Shown here piece after piece: positions 19,217 to 29,105 of a stretch of 64,000 bases of DNA; within the stretch, counting starts at the first letter, position 1; the number at the start of each line of letters is the position of its first letter. The notes under the pieces were generated by a model. The model was not told the DNA's origin, did not search any database, and saw only the letters and a program-made list of their open reading frames with translations. This stretch comes from Farysia itapuensis. Its lineage: Eukaryota; Basidiomycota; Ustilaginomycetes; Ustilaginales; Ustilaginaceae. The DNA lies in contig JALBYC010000021.1 of the NCBI GenBank assembly GCA_023212645.1, positions 118,520 through 182,519 on the forward strand, in the 5' to 3' direction. The position numbers and the translations under genes are program-made.

Positions 19217-22200
19217 ATGCCGCCGTCATGGATCAAGTCGCTCCAGGACAAGGCCGCACAGTCAGGTGGTTCGAGGGTACCTGACGCGCTCTTGCATGCC
19301 GACTGGTCTCGCTCGCTGGCAGATGCGCATCTGAGCTCGTCAGGTACCTTCAACGAGGGACTTCTTGCTGGCCTTGCTCTTCCGGGAGAAGTAAGCGTGA
19401 TGGCCTTCGAACCTGTTCTGGGCTACCTAGCCGTTGGAACTTCCGTGGGTACCATCCATATCTTTGGCGCACCGGCGGTTCAGGTGTCCTTCACACTTCG
19501 ACCGGCAAATAGCGTGAGTCAACTGGGTTTTAAGTCCGACACTGGGCTTCTGATCTGTATCGATGAGAAGGATAACATCTCGGTGTACGATCTGAAGAGA
19601 CCCGACCCACAGATCCGTGCAGCACAAGGATCGTCAAGTAGTCAGTATCGGGCCTCGAGCGCTTCAACGGGTCACAGTATCTCTGGTCCGCCTCATCCAG
19701 ACACTCCTCAACGGGTCGGTGTGCAAACCGCACGAAACAAAGTCACCTGCATGGAGATCTCATCAGCGCACTCACACCTCTACCTCGGCCTCAGGGACGG
19801 AACTGTCGACACCTTTGATCTGGACAGAATGTGTTCTTCGCCGTATCGCGTGCCAAACCTCTGGTGGGAAGAAGAGGAAATCTTGCGTAAATCTGGCGTT
19901 CCAGATGCCCCAAACCGTCGACACGTTCCACTGATTATAGAGATGCGCACACATCCAAAAGACATCAATCAGCTCCTGTTAGCATATGAAGGTGGTGCTA
20001 TCCTCCTAGACGTCAAAGAACGCGCAGTGCTCAAGACTTATCAAGTCAGACTGTTGCCAGGGGCTCCTGGTGCTGGAGGTGACCCAAATTCAATATGGAC
20101 GGAGCGATCATCTCCTGCCACCTGTATCGCTTGGAGACCAGACGGAGAGGTCTTCGCAATGGGACATGAAGACGGCTGTATCTCTTTTTGGCATGTTCGC
20201 GATGATGACAAGCCTCTCATGGTTCGAACTCTCGACCAATTAGACGTGGAGAAGCCGTTGACCTCCATGGATGGATTCGACACTCCACGGCCACCGAAAG
20301 AGCCGATATTCAAGCTTGCGTGGTCTGGCTTTCCAGACAAGGGCTGGATAGAAATGGCAAGTGAAAGTGCTAGCAGCTGGCAAGCTCCTCAGCATCAACG
20401 TAAGTCGTCGCTAGGCCAAGAGCCAGAGCAAGCGACAACCCGAGGAACCATTCTCACGATCCTGGGCGGAGCGAAAGTCAACCTCGATCCGTCGGGTCTC
20501 TTTTGTGTCCATCTGCCCGCCTACACCGCCTCGCTCTCCTTGTGGGGTGGAAACAATCCAGAAGCTCATCACAGATTGCGGACAGCTCTATACCATTCCC
20601 TTGAGCCAACCGCAGAAACGACATATGCGACACCATCAGTGGTTGAAGATTTCCTTTTGTTGCCCAAACTAAGTCCGCATTACTCTGGCTCCTACGACCC
20701 GATGGGAATTGTCACTCTTCTGGCCTCTGACCCTGCTTTGCCGACATTGCCGCCTCCAGCGGCTGTCCGAGGCATGGCGTGCTACGTCTTTCCCCCACGC
20801 TCCAACAGCTCCGAAGCGGTCGGTTCGCCGACGTCTTCAGCTTTTGCAATTCATCCTCAAGGCCCGCCCGGTATGAGACTTCTTCCGCATCACGGGTTGT
20901 CTGCTCCATGTACGCAGAAAGAGCTACATCTTCCCCTTCCTCTGACGCTCGCGGGTGCTGGAGCGATACTCGGCGCAAAATTTGCGAGCCTCACTCCGCA
21001 CGCATACCGCAAATTGGTCGGTACCCTGGACATTACCGGTCTCAACCAGAAGCAGGAAGATGGTGTGGCCTCGACCGCCATGCGCTCTGCCCATGACGAT
21101 CGAAAGCCTCCGCTGCAACTGCTTGGCGGAAAGGCTTCCGCTTCTTTATCGGGCGACGGACGCGACACAATTAACGACATACTTCGGGGAAGCAAATTTC
21201 GAGTACTCATGACATGGCACTTGGATGGGAGCGTTCGCTTCTACGACGCGAGCCCGCATCTGTTGTTGATGGGTGACGTAGACGAGTCTGATCTGCGCGA
21301 CCAGATCACGAGACCAAGAGTATGGCTCAAGCGCGGCTTCCCTTCTCCGCTGCCACACCTCACCATCGAGGTTCGCGCTCTGCTACAGGACCCTTCGATG
21401 TTTGGGCATCCAACATTCGATCGAATCCGAGCGCGGGCTCGCATACAAGACGTTCAATTCGCTGCCGAGGTGCTTGAGACAAGCATAGCTTTATCCACTG
21501 GCCAAGTGCTCCACTACAGATTCGATTTTGCCCGCTTGAGCGAGACCAAGGCGATCAATGAAGAAGTTGAGTCGTCTATACGCGAAGAGGAAGAAGCGAA
21601 CCTCATGATTCCGCCACTCGCAAGTCCTCGCTCCCGGGGAAATTCTCTGCTGTCACAAGGTCGTGTCAACAATCCATCTCAGGATGCTATGAGACATAGA
21701 CTCGACGACGATATGTCTCGAGCCATGCAAGAGCTCAGTACCGCTCCACCCCCGACGCCGGAGAACCAGTTCGACACCAATAGAGCACCCAGACCTGACG
21801 GCTCGCATCCTCCGCCAAGGCCCAGACGAGATCCAAAGCGAACAAGTGGACAACCTCAATCTGAGCCCACTTTCGACGAACTGCAACGTCCAGCGACATT
21901 TATGCAGCCGCAAAGTGGGTCCGTCCCGAGTGGGTCCGTCCCGGAGACAGATGATATTGTTTTACTTCAACACATTGCAGACTACGGTTACGACGGCTTC
22001 AAGCCAAACCTGATGATCAATCCGATGCGAGGGGAGATTTCAGCCTTTGCATGCAGTGACATTGGCTTCCTTGCAATCGCTTGCGGGACTGCCCTTGCAG
22101 TGATGGATTTTCGAGCCACAGAATTGATTCTGCGGGAAGGATTTGGCAACGAACGGGATTATGTCAGGCAGAACAAGACTTCGACAAAGGAGTCGAAACG

Positions 22201-23419
22201 GATGGCTGAAGCTGAGGGCAAGAGTGCCATTGCGAGTCTACAATTCAGCGTTTGTCGCGTGGGTGATGACCCGAGCTTAGCACCGCGCTTGATCGTGATG
22301 CGCAGTAGCGGATTCATGACCGTGTGGACGCTGCACAAGACGTTGGACATGTGGATGATGGAACGGACGACAGCCCATAAACTGGACGAGCTTTCTCAAA
22401 TTCGCAGACTAGAAATTCTTGACATCGCAGGCAACTTGTGCCCAGCTCTGCCAAACGAACTACAGCGCGCATTGAGGGAACAAGCTTACGGACCCATTGG
22501 CGACTTGTCTGATGTCAAGCTTCCTGACGCCAACTTGCTACTGGGCTTTACCGATCGATGCATCAGTCTACGATTCGGTATCACTGGACCTATCATCGCA
22601 CGCACCGACGTCGGCGAGCAATTGCTTGGATGCGGTGTAATCGACCGGGCTAATGACAAAGTGGCAGCCGTTGTCACAGGCACGAGTATCCGAGTTTACA
22701 CGCTACCCAAGCTGGAACAGATTACGCGGCTGCAGCGACATCACCGCGAGGTAGGAGAGACGACCGGCACGAAGGCGTCTATCTCATTCGATATGCGAGG
22801 CGACTTTGTCGAGGTTTGCAGCAGTCTAGACGTACGCTTGTGGACTATGTTTGGAGCGCTTCGTCGTCCTGGTCAGCCCAGTCTGACGCTGTATCCACAG
22901 CCACCGTTGCGAACGATGCCACTGCATCCCGGAGCAGTCGGGTCGGCAGCGGGCGTTGCGACAAGCATCGCAGGTTGGTTCGGCACTAAGACCACCGGTA
23001 TCCTATCCATCGGTGCGCATATGGACAGCATTCTGGCAGGACCCAAGAGGCCTGAACCTCCCAAGCTTGGCGACCCTCTACCTCCGCGTGACTATCGGCC
23101 ACCAACTCAAGCGGCTCCCACGACGGAAATTGCTGTTCCGCAGAAAGAGTCTGCCGCGCCTTCAACTCGTAGTTCGGCCAGCCTCTCAATTGCGCGACGT
23201 GATGCGAGCAAGTCGCGCGCGGTGGCCGAGCAAGCCGAAGCTGCGACCACTACAGGCTATCAGAATCTAGATCTACTCAAAGCTAGAGGAGCGATGATGA
23301 GTGGCATTGAAGATGGCCTAACCTCGCTCGAACGAGGGGCGAGCAGCTTTATGAAGAACACACGCGATATGGCGATCAAAGGTGCGGCCAAGGACAAGCT
23401 GAACAAATACATGTTCTAG
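19217..23419 (+). CDS. SRO7: Sro7/tomosyn (lethal giant larvae) family exocytosis regulator
   Basis: About 1,400 residues. Lgl/tomosyn proteins are double beta-propellers that bind the plasma-membrane t-SNARE Sec9 and the Rab Sec4 to control vesicle fusion at sites of polar growth. The N-terminal half has WD-type repeats (for example VSVMAFEPVLGYLAVGTSVGTIHIFG and YLGLRDGTVDTFDLD). The mid-region holds a disordered Pro/Ser insertion (about residues 790-910) rich in charged residues. A second propeller follows (GEISAFACSDIGFLAIACGTALAVMDF). The last ~60 residues, from QNLDLLKARGAMMSGIEDGL to the end, resemble the R-SNARE-like tail of tomosyns. It is longer than yeast Sro7 (1,033 aa) mainly through linkers. 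ATG at 19217 is the first in frame; 13 open codons upstream lack ATG. Confidence 0.88.
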   Translation: MPPSWIKSLQDKAAQSGGSRVPDALLHADWSRSLADAHLSSSGTFNEGLLAGLALPGEVSVMAFEPVLGYLAVGTSVGTIHIFGAPAVQVSFTLRPANSVSQLGFKSDTGLLICIDEKDNISVYDLKRPDPQIRAAQGSSSSQYRASSASTGHSISGPPHPDTPQRVGVQTARNKVTCMEISSAHSHLYLGLRDGTVDTFDLDRMCSSPYRVPNLWWEEEEILRKSGVPDAPNRRHVPLIIEMRTHPKDINQLLLAYEGGAILLDVKERAVLKTYQVRLLPGAPGAGGDPNSIWTERSSPATCIAWRPDGEVFAMGHEDGCISFWHVRDDDKPLMVRTLDQLDVEKPLTSMDGFDTPRPPKEPIFKLAWSGFPDKGWIEMASESASSWQAPQHQRKSSLGQEPEQATTRGTILTILGGAKVNLDPSGLFCVHLPAYTASLSLWGGNNPEAHHRLRTALYHSLEPTAETTYATPSVVEDFLLLPKLSPHYSGSYDPMGIVTLLASDPALPTLPPPAAVRGMACYVFPPRSNSSEAVGSPTSSAFAIHPQGPPGMRLLPHHGLSAPCTQKELHLPLPLTLAGAGAILGAKFASLTPHAYRKLVGTLDITGLNQKQEDGVASTAMRSAHDDRKPPLQLLGGKASASLSGDGRDTINDILRGSKFRVLMTWHLDGSVRFYDASPHLLLMGDVDESDLRDQITRPRVWLKRGFPSPLPHLTIEVRALLQDPSMFGHPTFDRIRARARIQDVQFAAEVLETSIALSTGQVLHYRFDFARLSETKAINEEVESSIREEEEANLMIPPLASPRSRGNSLLSQGRVNNPSQDAMRHRLDDDMSRAMQELSTAPPPTPENQFDTNRAPRPDGSHPPPRPRRDPKRTSGQPQSEPTFDELQRPATFMQPQSGSVPSGSVPETDDIVLLQHIADYGYDGFKPNLMINPMRGEISAFACSDIGFLAIACGTALAVMDFRATELILREGFGNERDYVRQNKTSTKESKRMAEAEGKSAIASLQFSVCRVGDDPSLAPRLIVMRSSGFMTVWTLHKTLDMWMMERTTAHKLDELSQIRRLEILDIAGNLCPALPNELQRALREQAYGPIGDLSDVKLPDANLLLGFTDRCISLRFGITGPIIARTDVGEQLLGCGVIDRANDKVAAVVTGTSIRVYTLPKLEQITRLQRHHREVGETTGTKASISFDMRGDFVEVCSSLDVRLWTMFGALRRPGQPSLTLYPQPPLRTMPLHPGAVGSAAGVATSIAGWFGTKTTGILSIGAHMDSILAGPKRPEPPKLGDPLPPRDYRPPTQAAPTTEIAVPQKESAAPSTRSSASLSIARRDASKSRAVAEQAEAATTTGYQNLDLLKARGAMMSGIEDGLTSLERGASSFMKNTRDMAIKGAAKDKLNKYMF

Positions 23420-23956
23420 CACTCCGAGCCTATGCAGCTTTAGCGCGTCACCTCCTAAGCGACCAAGCGCGCGGTAGTTATGCTTGCTTAGCTGGTTGAT
23501 GCCATTTTTCCGACGAGGCGAACGATTGGTCTCACAATGAAGAACGTGCACCTCTCTCGTCCGTTCAGAATCCATATCCCGGACTTCAGATCGAATTAGA
23601 AATTCGGGAGCGGTTAATATAATTAAGCTCTACACTTGAACGGAAATAGTGCCGTTGGATCTACCGGAAGTGTATTGCGCCCACGTGCCACTGAGATGCG
23701 CATCTCGGCGGCAAACTTGTTAGGCCCTGGAGCACAAAAAAACCCCGGCTTGATACCATCGTACACGGGCTGAGCTGCATCCGAACAATCATTGCCGTCT
23801 TCCTTCCCCGATTCCGCTGATCTTGCATCTCGTCCCGTTCGACGTCGATGCGGTATCTACTCCTGATCATTGCTGATCCCATCCCGTGACTCTCGACTCG
23901 GTCCCGCGCTCATACCATCAACCTTGAGGCATTCTTATCGCGCTCACCTGCCCAAG
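23420..23956. other. Intergenic, SRO7-like 3' end and SPX-RING promoter
   Basis: AT-rich stretch near 23600-23640 then a CT-rich leader up to the ATG at 23957. The reading frame is open upstream of that ATG to 23870 without a better start. No RNA gene, repeat or clear regulatory motif was seen. Confidence 0.5.
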
Positions 23957-26287
23957 ATGAAGTTTGGAAAGACATATATGGAGACAATGGCCGATCCGTC
24001 CTTCCCAGAGGAATGGCGGAATGGCGCGTTGGAGTACAAGCATCTCAAAAAACTTATCAATGGTGTTGTCGCCGAGCTCGAATCGCTCGGCCTGGGAGCA
24101 GATGTACTCCGCGAGCTCCTTGTTCGACCTGAAGACGAAGTTGCCAGCACCACTCCCAACAAGATCAAAGCCTCTGGGAAAGCAACCGACGCTGATGACG
24201 AGGCAGATGATAATGACGACGACCCGGATGGTGAATCGGACAACGACTCAGACCTGGAACTGGACGTGCCCAAAGGCATGAAAGATTCTGCGACCCTAAC
24301 CCCAGCTGGCCAATGGCTCAGCGAGTTTTCCGTGGATAGGATCAAGCGAGCCTCTTCACCATATAATGACGACGAGGACGCTTTGTCAGATACGGACCCA
24401 GATATGGCCCACCTGCTCGACCGCACACCGGGAGGTGCTGCACCATTCCTGCAAGTGCCTACGATGGCGAAACCTCGAAGTCGCAGTCATGGTGTCGAGA
24501 CAATGCAACGCAACATGAACGATTTACATCTCAACGGAAGTACCCGCGGGCGTGCATCCTTCGCAGCTGGATCCGCGCCAGACCCGACCAAGTGGGCTGG
24601 AATCGGTCGGAAGGACCTCGAGGCACTACGTGGCAGCTCGGACCTCACAGCGCTTGGGCGAAAGAGCCGAAGTCACGATCCAAGTCCAGGCAGACATGAC
24701 TGGGGAGCATCCAAGTGGCGTGAAGAGGCCAAGCTCGAATGGGACTCAAAGTCCAACGCGAACGGTGCACTGAAGCCTTCAGCGTCCAAAGACGCCAATC
24801 GTAACGCTAGCCCCTCTAGAAGTCGATGGGTTGAAGGAAAGTCTGGACGCCGCGCACGAGCAGAGTACGAGCTAGGGGGAACGCCTCAACATCCCGTTCC
24901 ACGTATCCGTCTTTTCATCGAGTCGCCGATCCAGTCTGATGACGAAGCGATCGTAGAAGAGGAGGAACTCTCTGATGACAGGAGCAGTACCAAAAGTCTA
25001 GAAGAAAAAATCATCGAGCTGCCGGAAACACCCACCCGTCGCTTCTCTACGATTCCTGAGGATGGGCCTGAGGGAGAAACTCGCGAAGAAAAGGTAAAGC
25101 GGCAGGGAGAGATTCGACGTAAACGAGGAGTCAGATCGCGAGAAGTCGTCATTCCCCTGACTGCCGACACGCAGTTCCTGGACACGTTGACCCACGCGCT
25201 ACAAAATCTGTCCGGCATTCAGAACCAACAGCGCGACCACTTCGTGGCTGAGACCGAGTCGCTGTGCTCGACAATTGCGCGCGCGTCGAGCCCTTACGCG
25301 TCCAAGAACGACCTGTACGTTTGGCGAGAGATTTTCAGTCTCTGGATGGAGATGCAGGTGTTCGAAAGTCAGAGGGAAAAGGATCGCGGCGAGCTCAGTA
25401 TCGATGAAAGCGAGACTCGATTAAAACGCTTTGCACTCGAGCTCGCCAAACGAGGTTGGATTCATGACCCGAATGCGCCCGCGCCTTCTGGCGGACGTCT
25501 GCGGAAGGGCAGACTGGTCAAGCTCAAACTCGGCTCTGGACCAAGCAGTGAAGGCCTCAAGAACCAAGAAAGCGCCTCAGCCGTCGAGGACTTCCTCCGT
25601 CTCAATTTTGCTCTGTTGGACGTGAAAAAATTCCAGCGTGTCAACGTTGAAGCTGCACGCAAGATTCTCAAGAAGCACGACAAGCGAACTGCTCTCACGG
25701 CCAGCAATGATTTGCGCACATTCATGGCTCAGCAAGAGGCTGAGCGACGAGCTATGGGTATCAACCCAATTGGTAGCGGCAAAGCCATCGATATTCCGCT
25801 TACAGCGTTCGATCCTGAGTCGGGCACCGCTGGAGCTGGAGCCTTGATCCCCTCGTCCGCTCACCCGTCTCTCGCTGCCCTATTGCCTTCCTCCGCCACC
25901 GGAATCTTGTCAGAGTCGCTACCTCACATCTTGCTCTCGTTGGTGACGACAACACTGCTACCCATCTTGCCGTCGGTGGACGACTACAGCTGTGCAATCT
26001 GCACATCTGTCGCCTGGCGCCCGGTTCGGCTCGATTGCTCCCATCTCTTCTGTCTTCGATGTTTGGTCAAGTTGCAGAAGCAGGGAAAGTCTGATTGTCC
26101 ACTTTGCAGAGCTCCCAACGTCGTCAAGACTGCCGACGCACACAATTTGAGCGAGGAAACGGACAAGTACCTCCAGACCTGGTTCCCGAGAGAAGTCAAG
26201 GAGAAGACGAAGGAGAATCTCAAAGATCGTAGGCGAGAGGAGCTCGAGGCAATGGGACTGCGCGAGGAAAAGTGCTTTGTTCAGTAA
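23957..26287 (+). CDS. SPX-RING E3 ubiquitin ligase
   Basis: A 776-residue protein with a split SPX domain and a C-terminal RING finger. SPX domains sense inositol pyrophosphates and so cellular phosphate; SPX-RING ligases such as fission yeast Pqr1 act in phosphate homeostasis. The SPX start is exact (MKFGKTYMETM) with the basic helix EYKHLKKLINGV. The later SPX helices (VWREIFSLWMEMQVFESQ; LLDVKKFQRVNVEAARKILK followed by KHDKRT) come after a ~400-residue acidic, Ser-rich insertion. The lysines in YKHLKK and KKHDK are the expected ligand-binding cluster. The RING is C3HC4: CAICTSVAWRP, CSHLFCLRCLVK, CPLCRAP (residues ~679-720). ATG at 23957 begins the family's conserved N-terminus. Same strand as SPB4 downstream. 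Confidence 0.9.
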   Translation: MKFGKTYMETMADPSFPEEWRNGALEYKHLKKLINGVVAELESLGLGADVLRELLVRPEDEVASTTPNKIKASGKATDADDEADDNDDDPDGESDNDSDLELDVPKGMKDSATLTPAGQWLSEFSVDRIKRASSPYNDDEDALSDTDPDMAHLLDRTPGGAAPFLQVPTMAKPRSRSHGVETMQRNMNDLHLNGSTRGRASFAAGSAPDPTKWAGIGRKDLEALRGSSDLTALGRKSRSHDPSPGRHDWGASKWREEAKLEWDSKSNANGALKPSASKDANRNASPSRSRWVEGKSGRRARAEYELGGTPQHPVPRIRLFIESPIQSDDEAIVEEEELSDDRSSTKSLEEKIIELPETPTRRFSTIPEDGPEGETREEKVKRQGEIRRKRGVRSREVVIPLTADTQFLDTLTHALQNLSGIQNQQRDHFVAETESLCSTIARASSPYASKNDLYVWREIFSLWMEMQVFESQREKDRGELSIDESETRLKRFALELAKRGWIHDPNAPAPSGGRLRKGRLVKLKLGSGPSSEGLKNQESASAVEDFLRLNFALLDVKKFQRVNVEAARKILKKHDKRTALTASNDLRTFMAQQEAERRAMGINPIGSGKAIDIPLTAFDPESGTAGAGALIPSSAHPSLAALLPSSATGILSESLPHILLSLVTTTLLPILPSVDDYSCAICTSVAWRPVRLDCSHLFCLRCLVKLQKQGKSDCPLCRAPNVVKTADAHNLSEETDKYLQTWFPREVKEKTKENLKDRRREELEAMGLREEKCFVQ

Positions 26288-26512
26288 AGCTGATCATTTC
26301 ATGTCCGTGCACTGCAGCACATGCACTCTCAATCCCGACATTCAGCAGTGCTCGGGCTTCAATCATCGAACGGCGCCTTTTTTTTGGCGTTCAACAGCAG
26401 CATAGCTTTCATCATCCTCACGCTTTGAAGCTCTATCGTTAGTCCAGTATACCTCCACCCCTCACGTGACTAGATATTTTTGAGAATTTTGAATTTTGCT
26501 TGCAATTCGAGT
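26288..26512. other. Short intergenic, SPX-RING 3' end to SPB4 leader
   Basis: Contains CGCC-T8-GGCG at 26372-26387, a weak stem around an oligo-T loop that may mark the 3' end of the upstream transcript. Nothing else is recognisable. Confidence 0.3.
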
Positions 26513-28915
26513 ATGCATCAAGGGTCTTCGCCGGTCCTTCGTCATCCTACGCACCCTTTGGAGGCATCGACGATGACAGAGTTCGCTTCTGCGCCATCGT
26601 ATGCGGGCCGCTGGTCCAAGCTATCACCGACCTTGACGCCATGGATTCTGTCGTTCCTAGCCGATTTGGGTTTTGAGCAAATGACGCCTGTCCAGTCAGC
26701 AACTATTCCACTTTTTCTCTCGCACAAAGATGTCGTCGTAGAGGCGGTCACGGGATCTGGAAAGACGCTGGCGTTTCTCCTTCCCGTCCTAGAGATGCTG
26801 CTTCGGAGATCTACAAAGCTGAAAAAGGATCAAGTTGGAGCGCTTATTGTCTCTCCAACGCGGGAGTTGGCCGAGCAAATCCACAAAGTTATTCAAAGCT
26901 TCCTCGACGCGCAGAGAACCAACGAGGACGAGGAGGACTCTGACGACGAACGAGGCAGCGCTACAGAGTCTGAAAGCGATAGCGATGATCCAGATTATCG
27001 TCGTAAGGCGCCGACGAGGATTCCAGCTTCTCGCAAAGCAGCGACGCGCATATCAGGTGCTCAGCTTGTGGTAGGCGGATCGAAAGCCACTCCGTTCGAC
27101 GATTATCGAACGTTCAAGGACTCTGGTCCTGACGTCCTGGTTGGCACTCCTGGGCGGCTAGAAGAGCTCCTCGCCAAGAAGGGAGTTCGGAAGTCTGAAC
27201 TCGAAGTTCTCGTGCTAGATGAAGCGGATCGCTTGCTCGACCTAGGATTCAGCGACAACCTGCATCGTATTCTCGCATTGCTCCCCAAACAGCGCAGGAC
27301 AGGACTTTTCAGTGCCACAATGACAGATGCACTTTCAGAGTTGGTCCGCATGGGACTGCGAAATCCGGTTCGTGTCGTCGTCAAAGTCGAGACGAAGACG
27401 GCCAAGCCTGGTAAAGTCAGCGCCGTCGCTCCCCCATCAGATGATTCACGGCGAACACCAGCTTCTTTGCAAAACATGTATCATGTTTCACAACCAGACA
27501 CCAAGCTGTTGCAGCTACTGAGAATCCTCCTGCGGGAGTCCAGCGCCAGCGGCATAGGTGGCGGCGTTCGAAAGTTTATCGTGTATTTCAGCACCTGTGC
27601 GCAAGTCAACTACTTCCACTCAGTCCTGAGCTCAAACCCGCTGCTCAAGGCATTTTCGATCAATCTCCACGCTCTGCATGGAAAGCAAACAACGTCCAAG
27701 CGCAAGAGCATGTTTGACGCGTTTACGAAAGCGGGTCTGTCAGGCCAGGACCTTCTAGCCAACCCCCTTGCCTCAACATCTGCTGCTAATGAAGCTGGCA
27801 TTGCAAATCCGAGCATGGCGAACGGAAATGCTTCGGTACTCATCTGCACAGATGTCGCAGCAAGGGGCTTGGATTTACCTGATGTCGATGTGGTTATTCA
27901 ATACGATCCTCCCATCGATCCCAAAGTGTTCTCGCATCGGTGTGGACGCACTGCTCGCGCCGGACGAAAAGGTCGAGCCATTGTCATGCTTCACTCTGGC
28001 AGAGAAGAAGATTTCGTCAATTACATGTTGGTCAAACGATATCCTCTCACTCGCTATTCTGCTCTTACCTATGATCTGCAACCCAGTGAGGAGCCGGACG
28101 AAGCGGCTGCGGCGCAATTGGAAGCCTCTATTCGTAAACAAGCACGCGCCGATCGAGAAATCTACCAGCTACAAGTCCGCGCTTTCGTATCGTACGTTCG
28201 CGCTTATAGCAAGCACGAGATGTCGTACATATTCAGACTAGCCGATCTGGATTTAGCGGGCGTTGCGCACGCCTTTGGTATCATTCGACTGCCAGCAATG
28301 CCGGAGCTCAAGGCACGGAGGGCAGCCGGTACGTTCCAATACCCCGAAGAAGAGATTGACTACGCGGCGCTGGCTTATAAGGACAAAGTGAAAGAGCGTG
28401 CCCGACTTCTAGGGCTGCAAGCAACGCGCTCTCGTCCTGCGCCCACAGGCGACGCCAAAGAAGCGGCTTCGGACGACGCAACCAGCGAAGACGACAGTGA
28501 TGTCTCGTCTGGTCAAAAGAAAGGCCAGAAACGTAGACGCAAGCTGGCCGTGGTGTCTGCGGGCGAGTCAACATCGTGGTCGCTACAGAAAGAACGTAAA
28601 GACGCCAAAGAAGCGCGTCGCGAGAAGCGGGCGCGCAAGAAAGCCGTGCTCAAGTCGATCAAACAGACCGAGCTCGACTCCGCCGCCACGGCAGCTACGC
28701 AATCCATTACTGCTGAGGACGACGATGTACAAGACGACTGGGATGAAGAGTATCGCATGCTGAAAAAACAGAAGCGCAAAGATACCCAGCGTCGGCAACG
28801 CGAGGGCGCTGTTGAACTCGACATGCGTGTCACTGGCCCATCTTCCAACGCAGATAGCGACGACGAAGGCGGCTCCGCTATGCAGCAAGACAACGAACCA
28901 TTCTTTGTCATATAG
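26513..28915 (+). CDS. SPB4: DEAD-box RNA helicase SPB4/DDX55 (60S ribosome assembly)
   Basis: About 800 residues. Spb4 remodels pre-60S particles in the nucleolus. Signatures: Q motif MTPVQSATIPLFL, Walker A AVTGSGKT (~78-85), PTRELAEQ, DEAD (VLDEADRLLD, Asp ~236), SAT (FSATM), and the helicase C motifs CTDVAARGLD and HRCGRTARAGRKG. The following KHEMSYIFRLADLDLAGVAH block is diagnostic of Spb4/DDX55 and not of other DEAD proteins. An acidic insertion (about residues 138-182) sits between the first motifs, and the C-terminal tail is a highly charged Lys/Arg-rich domain. First in-frame ATG is 26513; ATG 26573 (MTEFASAP) is the likelier initiator because the conserved region begins just after it. 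It converges with the histidine kinase gene. Confidence 0.93.
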   Translation: MHQGSSPVLRHPTHPLEASTMTEFASAPSYAGRWSKLSPTLTPWILSFLADLGFEQMTPVQSATIPLFLSHKDVVVEAVTGSGKTLAFLLPVLEMLLRRSTKLKKDQVGALIVSPTRELAEQIHKVIQSFLDAQRTNEDEEDSDDERGSATESESDSDDPDYRRKAPTRIPASRKAATRISGAQLVVGGSKATPFDDYRTFKDSGPDVLVGTPGRLEELLAKKGVRKSELEVLVLDEADRLLDLGFSDNLHRILALLPKQRRTGLFSATMTDALSELVRMGLRNPVRVVVKVETKTAKPGKVSAVAPPSDDSRRTPASLQNMYHVSQPDTKLLQLLRILLRESSASGIGGGVRKFIVYFSTCAQVNYFHSVLSSNPLLKAFSINLHALHGKQTTSKRKSMFDAFTKAGLSGQDLLANPLASTSAANEAGIANPSMANGNASVLICTDVAARGLDLPDVDVVIQYDPPIDPKVFSHRCGRTARAGRKGRAIVMLHSGREEDFVNYMLVKRYPLTRYSALTYDLQPSEEPDEAAAAQLEASIRKQARADREIYQLQVRAFVSYVRAYSKHEMSYIFRLADLDLAGVAHAFGIIRLPAMPELKARRAAGTFQYPEEEIDYAALAYKDKVKERARLLGLQATRSRPAPTGDAKEAASDDATSEDDSDVSSGQKKGQKRRRKLAVVSAGESTSWSLQKERKDAKEARREKRARKKAVLKSIKQTELDSAATAATQSITAEDDDVQDDWDEEYRMLKKQKRKDTQRRQREGAVELDMRVTGPSSNADSDDEGGSAMQQDNEPFFVI

Positions 28916-29105
28916 TCTCACATTAACAAGCAATGTGATGATCGGGCTAAATAAAATGTAAGGAAGCGTAGAGAGATAGTTCGAGTTCCGTGATTCATGA
29001 GAGGGTGTGAAGCGTAGATACAAATACAAAGAGCGAATGAGATTGAAGAGCGGACCTTGTTGGCTGAGATCGTGAGTGGAATGGGTTGTTGTCCTCGAGT
29101 AGGGA

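Noticed and set aside
28975..29000. GTTCGAGTTCC resembling a tRNA B box
   Set aside because: The T-loop position that must be C is T, and no A box or cloverleaf arms are found around it.
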